Below, piece by piece: positions 18,047 to 25,483 of a stretch of DNA of 64,000 nucleotides. Position numbers and translations under genes: made by a program. The notes under the pieces were generated by a model that saw nothing but the letters and a program-made list of their open reading frames with translations, did no database searches and was not told the DNA's origin. Source of the DNA: Nocardiopsis coralli (GTDB lineage Bacteria > Actinomycetota > Actinomycetes > Streptosporangiales > Streptosporangiaceae); NCBI RefSeq assembly GCF_014892575.1, contig NZ_JADBGI010000005.1, positions 124,001 through 188,000 on the forward strand, read 5' to 3'. Position 1 is the first letter of the stretch. The number at the start of each line of letters is the position of its first letter.

Positions 18047-18080
18047 AACACAAAGTAGTCAAAAGACTGCTTTCTGTGTT
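18047..18080. promoter_or_regulatory. AT-rich inverted repeat between DUF305 and LVIVD genes
   Basis: AACACAAAGTAGTC (18047-18060), AAAA, GACTGCTTTCTGTGTT (18065-18080) forms an imperfect 14/16 palindrome followed by a T-run. It is conspicuous in a region of ~70% GC and sits just before the first LVIVD gene. An operator or leader hairpin is possible. Confidence 0.4.
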
Positions 18081-18094
18081 TTTCGGGGGTGGGT

Positions 18095-19474
18095 ATGGGG
18101 GTCGTACCAGGGCGCGGAGAACGCTCCGCGGTGCACCGGGCGGCGACAGCGTCGGTGTTGGTCCTGTTCGCCGCGGCAGGGGCCGCGCCGGGCGCGTGGG
18201 CCGCGGACGGGGTCGAGACCGGCGGGGGAGTGGTGCACCTGGCCAACGTCCCCAAACAGCCGGGCCTGGACAGCGAGCCACAGTTCAACTCCGACCTCGC
18301 CTTCAGCGGTGACTACGCCATCGGAGGCAACTACGACGGGTTCACCGTCTACGACATCTCACAGCCGGAGGACCCCCAGGTGGTCTCCACGGTGGTGTGC
18401 CCCGGCGGACAGGGCGACGTCACCGTCAGCGGGGACCTGCTCTACTTCTCCGTGGACTACCCGCGGGCGGGCGAGGAGTGCGGTGACGCCGAGGTCCCCG
18501 CGTCCGACCCCGACGGGTTCGAGGGGATGCGGATCTTCGACATCTCGGACAAGGCCGACCCCGAATACGTGAAGGCGGTGCGCACCGACTGCGGTTCGCA
18601 CACCAATACGCTCGTGCCCGGGGAGGACGGGACCGACTACATCTACGTGTCCTCGTACTCGCCGTCGGAGAACTTCCCGAACTGTCAGCCGCCGCACGAC
18701 AAGATCTCGATCATCGAGGTGCCCACGGCCGACCCCGCCTCGGCCGAGGTGGTCAACGAACCCGTGCTGTTCCCGGACGGCGGCCACGAGGAGACCACCG
18801 GCTGCCACGACATCACCGCGTACCCGGAGAAGAACATCGCGGCCGGCGCCTGCATCGGCGACGGCATCATCATGGACATCACCGACCCCGTGAACCCCGA
18901 GGTCGTCGAACGCGTCCAGGACGAGAACTTCGCCTTCTGGCACTCGGCCACCTTCACCGACGACGCGAACAACGTCGTCTTCACCGACGAGCTCGGCAGC
19001 GGCCACGCGGCCACCTGCGACGAGGAGACCGGTCCCGAACGCGGCGCCAACGCGATCCACTCGCTCGACGACAGCGGGGAAAGCCCGAACCTCGAATTTC
19101 GGAGCTACTTCAAATTGCCGAGGCACCAGTCCGAAACTGAGAACTGTGTGGCGCACAATGGTTCGCTCATTCCGGTTCCGGGCGGTGACTTCTTCGTGCA
19201 GGCCTGGTACCAGGGCGGGGTCTCGATCATCGACATGAGCGACCCCGACAACCCCGAGGAGATCGGGTACTTCGACCGCGGGCCGTGGGACCCCGACCAG
19301 CTCAGTACGGCCGGATCGTGGTCGGCCTACTACTACAACGGCCACGTGTACTCCTCGGACATCCAGCACGGGCTCGACGTCCTGCGCCTGACCGACGAGC
19401 GCACCCGGGGCGCGGAGGAGATCGTCATGGATGAGTTCAACCCGCAGTCCCAGCCCGTCTACGACCAGGGCTGA
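18095..19474 (+). CDS. secreted LVIVD-repeat beta-propeller protein 1
   Basis: A 459-residue exported protein: Ala-rich signal peptide ending near AWA (about residue 36), then repeated LVIVD-type blades such as NYDGFTVYDISQPEDPQVV and GMRIFDISDKADPEY. Four histidine motifs are conserved in all four paralogues: His169 (CGSHTNT), His238 (GCHDIT), His283 (FWHSATF) and His354 (AHNGSLIP); eight cysteines are also conserved, suggesting disulphides. Function is not known for the family. ATG 18095 is chosen with GGGGGT upstream; GTG 18089 and GTG 18131 are alternatives. A locally AT-richer stretch occurs near 19095-19170. Confidence 0.8.
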   Translation: MGVVPGRGERSAVHRAATASVLVLFAAAGAAPGAWAADGVETGGGVVHLANVPKQPGLDSEPQFNSDLAFSGDYAIGGNYDGFTVYDISQPEDPQVVSTVVCPGGQGDVTVSGDLLYFSVDYPRAGEECGDAEVPASDPDGFEGMRIFDISDKADPEYVKAVRTDCGSHTNTLVPGEDGTDYIYVSSYSPSENFPNCQPPHDKISIIEVPTADPASAEVVNEPVLFPDGGHEETTGCHDITAYPEKNIAAGACIGDGIIMDITDPVNPEVVERVQDENFAFWHSATFTDDANNVVFTDELGSGHAATCDEETGPERGANAIHSLDDSGESPNLEFRSYFKLPRHQSETENCVAHNGSLIPVPGGDFFVQAWYQGGVSIIDMSDPDNPEEIGYFDRGPWDPDQLSTAGSWSAYYYNGHVYSSDIQHGLDVLRLTDERTRGAEEIVMDEFNPQSQPVYDQG

Positions 19475-19493
19475 CACCGCTCCGCGGCAGAAC

Positions 19494-19530
19494 CGGCGGC
19501 CCGGGGGCGCAGGGCGTTCCCGGGCCGCCG
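19494..19530 (+). terminator. terminator after LVIVD gene 1
   Basis: A perfect 12-bp stem (19494-19505 with 19519-19530) around a 13-nt loop. Confidence 0.7.
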
Positions 19531-19625
19531 CCGTTGTACCTGGACGCAGTGGACTGTCCGTTCGGCCCATGAGAACGCCGTGTTAAGAACAAGGTTTCTT
19601 TTGTTCCCCCCTATACATTTTGATG

Positions 19626-19654
19626 TTGAACTGTGTACGTTCTTCCTGTTTAGC
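19626..19654 (+). promoter_or_regulatory. putative promoter of LVIVD gene 2
   Basis: TTGAAC (19626-19631), a 17-bp spacer and TTTAGC (19649-19654) lie in an unusually AT-rich stretch (19575-19660) 24 nt before ATG 19678. This fits a vegetative-type promoter. Confidence 0.5.
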
Positions 19655-19677
19655 TCCATTCGGACTCAGGAGTACGC

Positions 19678-21078
19678 ATGGCGTCTTCCCCCGGTTCCCC
19701 CAGACGTCGACACTCCGGCGCCCTCAAGGGGGCCGCCACCCTCGCGGCGACCGCGCTCGCCCTCTCGGTGCTGGGCCCTGCCTCGGCCGGCGCCGACGAG
19801 ACCGCCTTCGAGAGCGACGCCGAGACGAGCCCCAACCTCACGCACGTGGCCAACGTGCCCAAGTCCGAGGCCATGGACGCCTGGAATTCCGACCTGGCGT
19901 TCACCGGCGACTACGCCATCGGCGGCAACTACAACGGGTTCACCGTCTACGACATCTCCGAGCCCGAGGACCCCCAGGTCGTGTCCGAGGTGGTCTGCCC
20001 GGGCGGCCAGGGCGACGTGTCGGTCAGCGGCGACCTGTTGTACTTCTCCGTGGACTACCCGCGCGCCGACGAGGAGTGCGGCGCGCCGGAGGTGCCCACC
20101 ACGGACCCCGACGGTTTCGAGGGGATGCGGATCTTCGACATCTCCGACAAGGCCGACCCCGAGTACATCACCGCCGTCGCCACGGACTGCGGTTCACACA
20201 CCAACACCCTGGTCCCGGGCAAGGACGGCGAGACCGACTACATCTACGTGTCCTCGTACTCGCCTTCCGAGGACTTCCCGAACTGTCAGCCGCCGCACGA
20301 CAAGATCTCGGTGATCGAGGTCCCGCTGGACGACCCCGCCTCGGCCGAGGTCTCCGGCGAACCCGTGCTCTTCCCCGACGGCGGCCACGAGAGCACCACC
20401 GGGTGCCACGACATCACGGCCTACCCCGAGGAGGACGTCGCCGCCGGTGCGTGCATGGGCGACGGCATCCTCATGGACATCAGCGACCCGGCCGAACCCG
20501 TCGTGACCGAGGTGGTCCAGGACGACAACTTCGCGTTCTGGCACTCGGCGACCTTCACCAACGATGGCGGCACGGTCCTGTTCACCGACGAGCTCGGCGG
20601 CGGTACCAGCCCTATCTGCACCGATGCCCACGACGAGACACAGGGCGCCAACGCGCTCTACACGGTCGCCGGTGAGGCCGACGACCCGGAGCTGGAGTTC
20701 GCGAGCTACTACAAGATCCCCCGCGAACAGACCGACACCGAGAACTGCGTGGCCCACAACGGCTCGCTCATCCCGGTTCCCGGGCAGGACTTCTTCGTCC
20801 AGGCCTGGTACCAGGGCGGCGTCTCGGTCATCGACTTCAACGACCCGGCCGACCCGCAGGAGATCGGCTGGTTCGACCGCGAGCCCATCGACGAGGACGA
20901 GCTGGTGCCCGGCGGGTCGTGGTCGGCCTACTACTACAACGGCTACGTCTACTCCTCCGACATGGAGCGCGGACTCGACGTGATCCGGCTGGACGACCCC
21001 CGCCTCCGCCCGGCCGAGGACGTCACCTACGACGAGTTCAACCCGCAGTCCCAGCCCGAGTACCGACCCGGGCGCTGA
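19678..21078 (+). CDS. secreted LVIVD-repeat beta-propeller protein 2
   Basis: A 466-residue paralogue of the preceding gene, with signal peptide ending near ASAGADE. It keeps the LVIVD blades, the eight cysteines and the His motifs SHTNT, CHDIT, WHSAT and AHNGS, and ends in the shared tail DEFNPQSQPEYRPGR. CAGGAG precedes ATG 19678. It has its own promoter-like sequence and its own terminator, so it is probably monocistronic. It is the most acidic of the four near its N-terminus. Confidence 0.8.
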   Translation: MASSPGSPRRRHSGALKGAATLAATALALSVLGPASAGADETAFESDAETSPNLTHVANVPKSEAMDAWNSDLAFTGDYAIGGNYNGFTVYDISEPEDPQVVSEVVCPGGQGDVSVSGDLLYFSVDYPRADEECGAPEVPTTDPDGFEGMRIFDISDKADPEYITAVATDCGSHTNTLVPGKDGETDYIYVSSYSPSEDFPNCQPPHDKISVIEVPLDDPASAEVSGEPVLFPDGGHESTTGCHDITAYPEEDVAAGACMGDGILMDISDPAEPVVTEVVQDDNFAFWHSATFTNDGGTVLFTDELGGGTSPICTDAHDETQGANALYTVAGEADDPELEFASYYKIPREQTDTENCVAHNGSLIPVPGQDFFVQAWYQGGVSVIDFNDPADPQEIGWFDREPIDEDELVPGGSWSAYYYNGYVYSSDMERGLDVIRLDDPRLRPAEDVTYDEFNPQSQPEYRPGR

Positions 21079-21094
21079 CCCCGCAGACCCCCGC

Positions 21095-21124
21095 CCCGCG
21101 CCGGCCCCCACGAGCCGGCGCGGG
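21095..21124 (+). terminator. terminator after LVIVD gene 2
   Basis: A perfect 11-bp stem (21095-21105 with 21114-21124) with an 8-nt loop, 16 nt past the stop codon. Confidence 0.7.
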
Positions 21125-21195
21125 AAGGCGGGAGGGGCGAGCCGTGTGCCTCGCCCCCGTCCCCCACCCGACCCGCTAGTACACCTGGAGCTCCC

Positions 21196-22593
21196 ATGCC
21201 CCCACTGCTCCGCGGACGCCGCCGCGGCGCGGGCGCCCTCGCCACGGCGGCCGCGGCCACGCTCTTCCTCGGGCTGGTGGGCCCCGCGGCTGCCCACGCC
21301 GACGAGGCCCCCTCCGACGACGTGACGAGCAGCAACGTCGACCACATCGCCAACGTGCCCAAGCCGGCGGCGGTGAGCAGCACCAACTCCGACCTGGCCT
21401 TCACCGGCGACTACGTGATCGGCGGCAACTACGACGGTTTCGTCATCTACGACGTGTCCAGCCCCGACGACCCGCAGATCGTCTCCGAGGTCGTGTGCCC
21501 CGGCGGGCAGGGCGACGTCACCGTCAGCGGCGACCTCGTCTACTTCTCCGTGGACTACCCCCTCGCCGACGAGGAGTGCGGTTCGCCCGAGGTGCCGGTG
21601 ACCGACCCGGACGGTTTCGAGGGGATGCGGATCTTCGACATCTCCGACAAGGCCAACCCCGAGTACGTCTCCGCCGTGCGCACGGACTGCGGTTCGCACA
21701 CCAACACCCTGGTGCCGGGCGAGGACGGGACCGACTACATCTACGTCTCCTCCTACGCCCCGTCCGAGGAGTTCCCGAACTGCCAGCCGCCGCACGACAA
21801 GATCTCCATCATCGAGGTCCCGCTCGACGACCCCGCCTCGGCCGAGGTGGTCAACGAGCCCGTGCTGTTCCCGGACGGCGGCAACGAGGACCAGGAGAAC
21901 CTCCTGCGCCCCACCGAGGGCTGCCACGACATCACCGCCTTCCCCGAGGACGACATCGCGGCGGGCGCGTGCATGGGTGACGGCATCCTCATGGACATCA
22001 GCGACCCGGTCGAGCCGGTCGTGACCGAGGTGATCCAGGACGAGAACTTCGCGTTCTGGCACTCGGCGACCTTCACCAACGACGCCGGGACCGTGCTCTT
22101 CACCGACGAGCTCGGCGGCGGTGGCGCCCCCACCTGCACCGAGGAGATCGGGCCCGAGCACGGCGCGAACGCGATCTACACGATCGAGGGCGAGGCCGAC
22201 GACCCGGCGCTCGAGTTCGCCAGCTACTTCAAGATCGACCGCCACCAGGGCGACGAGACCTGCGTGTCCCACAACGGCTCGTTGATCCCCGTCGAGGGCC
22301 AGAACTACTTCGTGCAGTCCTGGTACACCGGCGGCGTCTCGATCATCGACTTCAACGACCCGGAGAACCCGCGCGAGATCGGCTACTTCGACCCCGACTC
22401 CCGCATCGACCCGGACATCGAGGACGGCAGCAGCTGGTCGGCGTACTACTACAACGGCCACGTCTACTCCTCCGACATGAGCCGCGGGCTGGACGTGCTG
22501 TACCTCGACGACCCGCGCCTGCGGCCGGCCGAGGACGTCACCTACGACGAGTTCAACCCGCAGTCCCAACCCGTGCACGGGCCCGGGCGGTGA
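21196..22593 (+). CDS. secreted LVIVD-repeat beta-propeller protein 3
   Basis: A 465-residue paralogue with a signal peptide (cleavage likely after AAAHA). The same blades and four His motifs are present (CGSHTNT, GCHDIT, FWHSATF, SHNGSLIP). It has an extra short insertion around DGGNEDQENLLRPTEG compared with genes 1, 2 and 4. GGAG lies 6 nt before ATG 21196. It is closest in sequence to paralogue 4 (shared GGGGAPTCTEEIGPE and KIDRHQGD segments), which suggests the pair 3/4 arose by the latest duplication. Confidence 0.8.
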   Translation: MPPLLRGRRRGAGALATAAAATLFLGLVGPAAAHADEAPSDDVTSSNVDHIANVPKPAAVSSTNSDLAFTGDYVIGGNYDGFVIYDVSSPDDPQIVSEVVCPGGQGDVTVSGDLVYFSVDYPLADEECGSPEVPVTDPDGFEGMRIFDISDKANPEYVSAVRTDCGSHTNTLVPGEDGTDYIYVSSYAPSEEFPNCQPPHDKISIIEVPLDDPASAEVVNEPVLFPDGGNEDQENLLRPTEGCHDITAFPEDDIAAGACMGDGILMDISDPVEPVVTEVIQDENFAFWHSATFTNDAGTVLFTDELGGGGAPTCTEEIGPEHGANAIYTIEGEADDPALEFASYFKIDRHQGDETCVSHNGSLIPVEGQNYFVQSWYTGGVSIIDFNDPENPREIGYFDPDSRIDPDIEDGSSWSAYYYNGHVYSSDMSRGLDVLYLDDPRLRPAEDVTYDEFNPQSQPVHGPGR

Positions 22594-22616
22594 CCTGCAC
22601 CCCCGCATGACTCCCC

Positions 22617-22643
22617 GGGGCGCCGCGCACCGCGCGGCGCCCC
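22617..22643 (+). terminator. terminator after LVIVD gene 3
   Basis: A perfect 12-bp stem (22617-22628 with 22632-22643) closed by a 3-nt loop. Confidence 0.7.
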
Positions 22644-22695
22644 GCCGTCACGTGTGCGTCCCCGCGCACACGCCCCCGCGAACAGGACGGACCCC

Positions 22696-24072
22696 ATGAG
22701 ACCCTTCCCCCGACCACGCGCGCTCGGTCGCGCGGCCCTGGCCACCGCCTCTGCGGCCCTGCTGTCGGCCGGCCTGCTGGCCCCCGCCCACGCCGACGAT
22801 GAGCCGCCCGCCGACGAGATCATCAGCGACAACCTCGAACACGTCGCACACATCGACAAGCCCGAGGCGGTCAGCGACACCAACTCGGACCTGGCCTTCA
22901 CCGGCGACTACGCCATCGGCGGCAACTACGACGGCTTCGTCGTCTACGACATCTCCGAGCCCGAGGACCCGAGCATCGTCTCCGAGGTCGTGTGCCCCGG
23001 CGGGCAGGGCGACGTCACCGTCAGCGGCGACCTGCTCTACTACTCCGTCGACTACCCGCGCGCCGACGAGGAGTGCGGTTCGCCCGAGGTGCCGGTGACC
23101 GACCCGGACGGGTTCGAGGGGATGCGCATCTTCGACATCTCCGACAAGGCCAACCCCGAGTACGTCTCCGCCGTGCGTACCGACTGCGGTTCGCACACCA
23201 ACACGCTCGTTCCCGGCAAGGACGGGGAGACCGATTACATCTACGTCTCCTCCTACGGGCCCTCGGAGGAGTTCCCGAACTGCCAACCGCCGCACGACAA
23301 GATCTCCATCGTCGAGGTCCCGCTCGACGACCCCGCCTCGGCTGCGCTCCTGGACGACCCGGTGCTGTTCCCCGACGGCGGGCACGAGACCACCGAGGGC
23401 TGCCACGACATCACCGCGCTGCCCTCGGAGGACATCGCCGCGGGCGCGTGCATGGGTGACGGCATCCTCATGGACATCAGCGACCCCGCGGAGCCCGTGG
23501 TCACCGAGGTCATCCAGGACGAGAACTTCGCCTTCTGGCACTCGGCCACGTTCACCAACGACGCGAAGAACGTCCTGTTCACCGACGAGCTCGGCGGTGG
23601 TGGCGCCCCCACCTGCACCGAGGAGATCGGACCGGAGCGCGGCGCCAACGCCATCTACACCCTCGACCTGGACAACGAGGGCGAGGCCATGGAGTTCGCG
23701 AGCTACTTCAAGATCGACCGCCACCAGGGCGACCAGGTCTGCGTCTCGCACAACGGCTCGCTGATCCCCGTGCCCGGGCAGGACTTCTTCGTGCAGTCCT
23801 GGTACCAGGGCGGCGTCTCGGTCATCGACTTCAACGACCCCGAGGACCCGCGCGAGATCGGCTTCTTCGACGCCGACTCCCGTGTCGAGCCCGACGTCGA
23901 GGACAACGACAGCTGGTCGGCGTACTACTACAACGGCTACGTCTACTCCTCCGACATCGAGCGCGGCCTCGACGTCCTGAAGATCACCGATCCGCGCCTG
24001 CGCCCGGCGGAGGACGTGGTCTACGACGAGTTCAACCCGCAGTCGCAGCCCGTCTACGAGCCCGGACGCTGA
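22696..24072 (+). CDS. secreted LVIVD-repeat beta-propeller protein 4
   Basis: A 458-residue paralogue with a twin-Arg-containing but Sec-like signal peptide ending APAHA. All LVIVD blades, cysteines and the four His motifs are retained, and it ends DEFNPQSQPVYEPGR. ATG 22696 is preferred to the longer frame from 22654 because the signal peptide then starts directly (MRPFPRPRALGRAAL) and a GGACGGA site precedes it. It is convergent with the FolC-like gene, with a shared terminator between. Confidence 0.8.
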   Translation: MRPFPRPRALGRAALATASAALLSAGLLAPAHADDEPPADEIISDNLEHVAHIDKPEAVSDTNSDLAFTGDYAIGGNYDGFVVYDISEPEDPSIVSEVVCPGGQGDVTVSGDLLYYSVDYPRADEECGSPEVPVTDPDGFEGMRIFDISDKANPEYVSAVRTDCGSHTNTLVPGKDGETDYIYVSSYGPSEEFPNCQPPHDKISIVEVPLDDPASAALLDDPVLFPDGGHETTEGCHDITALPSEDIAAGACMGDGILMDISDPAEPVVTEVIQDENFAFWHSATFTNDAKNVLFTDELGGGGAPTCTEEIGPERGANAIYTLDLDNEGEAMEFASYFKIDRHQGDQVCVSHNGSLIPVPGQDFFVQSWYQGGVSVIDFNDPEDPREIGFFDADSRVEPDVEDNDSWSAYYYNGYVYSSDIERGLDVLKITDPRLRPAEDVVYDEFNPQSQPVYEPGR

Positions 24073-24080
24073 CACCGGGG

Positions 24081-24114
24081 GGCGGGGGTGGGACCGCACG
24101 GGCCCGCCCCCGCC
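24081..24114. terminator. bidirectional terminator between LVIVD gene 4 and the FolC-like gene
   Basis: A 12-bp stem (24081-24092 with 24103-24114, one G-U) occupies nearly the whole 46-bp convergent gap. Confidence 0.7.
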
Positions 24115-24118
24115 GCAC

Positions 24119-25369
24119 TCACCCGCGGCCGAACAGGGTGTCGGTGGGTGCCTCCACGGCCTCCAGCACCCGCCCGGTGAAGTAGACGGTGCCCAGCGCC
24201 AGCACCCGGTCGCCCAGCGCCGCGACGGCCCCCGGGGTGACCGCGTCGGCGTCGATGCGGGACCAGTGGTCGGGCAGCGCGTGGTCGAAGCGCAGGTGCG
24301 CCTCGGGCAGCCGCACGGCTGTGACGCGGAGTCCGGCCAGGGCCTCCTCGGCCCCGGCGACGTCCTTGTGGTCGGGCAGGCACAGCAGCACGTGGTCGAC
24401 CCCGCCCCACACCGCGCGGGCGTGCGCGAGCGCGGCCGCCACCCCCTCGCCGTTGATCGCCGAGTCCACGATCACCTCGCCCGCGTGGCCGGGCACCGGG
24501 TGGCGGGAGAGGCGGGCCGGGAGCCGCACGCTCTCCAGGACCCGCGTGAGCAGGCCGTCCGGCGCGCGGTCCTCGCCCAACAGCCCCAGCATGCGGTCGG
24601 CCGCGGCCACACCCAGGACCCCGGAGGCGGCGGACAGCCCGGGCGGGCGCAGGTCCGGCGGGGGCCAGGCGTCCTGCGTGTCCGGGTCGACGGTCTCCGC
24701 CCGTACCGCGTCCCCGGTCGCCTCTGCCAGCGCGTCGCCGATCGCGTCCTCCACCTCGGAGGTCTGGGGCAGGCTCACCAGCGACTGCGTGTGCACCCCC
24801 GCGACCCCGGCCTTCTCGCGCGCGATCTCGGGGACCGTGTCGCCCAGCACGCCCAGGTGTTCGCCGAAGACCTTGCCCATCGCCACCACCTCGGGGCCGA
24901 TGAGTCGGAGCTCGTCGCGGTGGCCGCCCATGCCGGCCTCCAGCACACACACCCGGGCACCGGTGTTGCGGGCGTGCAGCAACCCCGCCATCAGGAACAT
25001 CCCGCTGGGCGCCAGGTACCCGCCGAACTCCTCCACCGGGGGCAGTGACAGGCGGCCCCGGTCCAGCTCCGAGGCCAGGCCGGCCAGCTCCTCCTCGGTG
25101 ACCGAGGTGCCGTCGTGGCGCACCCGCTCCCGGTAGGAACGGAAGCTCGGCCCGGTCACCAGCACGTTCCCGATCGCGGCCGCCGACAGCGCCGCCGACG
25201 CGTAGGTCGCGGTCGTGCCCTTGCCCTTCGACCCGACCACCCCCACGACGGGCACACGGGGACGGTCCAGTCCCAGCTCCCGCAGGAGCGCGTCGGCACG
25301 GTCCAACGAGCGGCGCTGACCGGGGCGGCGGGCGGACCACTCGGCGAAGAACGGATCGAGTCGCGGCAT
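24119..25369 (-). CDS. Mur ligase-family protein, FolC-like
   Basis: A 416-residue ATP-dependent ligase-like protein related to folylpolyglutamate synthase. The P-loop reads VVGSKGKGTTAT instead of the FolC GTNGKTS, and the FolC TSPHL segment is replaced by TGPSFRSYRER. VLEAGMGGHRDE matches the VEVGMGGRxDATN motif. It lacks some length of a full FolC. Start ATG 25369 follows a -10-like CATACT by 7 nt, so leaderless translation is possible. It is divergent from the real folC (115-bp gap). The substrate is not predictable; an amino-acid-adding ligase role is inferred from family only. Confidence 0.7.
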   Translation of the reverse strand: MPRLDPFFAEWSARRPGQRRSLDRADALLRELGLDRPRVPVVGVVGSKGKGTTATYASAALSAAAIGNVLVTGPSFRSYRERVRHDGTSVTEEELAGLASELDRGRLSLPPVEEFGGYLAPSGMFLMAGLLHARNTGARVCVLEAGMGGHRDELRLIGPEVVAMGKVFGEHLGVLGDTVPEIAREKAGVAGVHTQSLVSLPQTSEVEDAIGDALAEATGDAVRAETVDPDTQDAWPPPDLRPPGLSAASGVLGVAAADRMLGLLGEDRAPDGLLTRVLESVRLPARLSRHPVPGHAGEVIVDSAINGEGVAAALAHARAVWGGVDHVLLCLPDHKDVAGAEEALAGLRVTAVRLPEAHLRFDHALPDHWSRIDADAVTPGAVAALGDRVLALGTVYFTGRVLEAVEAPTDTLFGRG

Positions 25370-25483
25370 GCCCCCAGTATGACCGGTGCGAGATCGGCCA
25401 CCGAACCCGTGGCCCCGGGCGGTGCCGCAGGTGGCGGCACGTAAACTGGCGGCCGTGTACACGCCGACGAGCATCGAGAAGCC

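Noticed and set aside
20194..22608. Minus-strand frame of ~800 codons antisense to LVIVD genes
   Set aside because: Its apparent internal repeats simply mirror the two paralogues on the plus strand.
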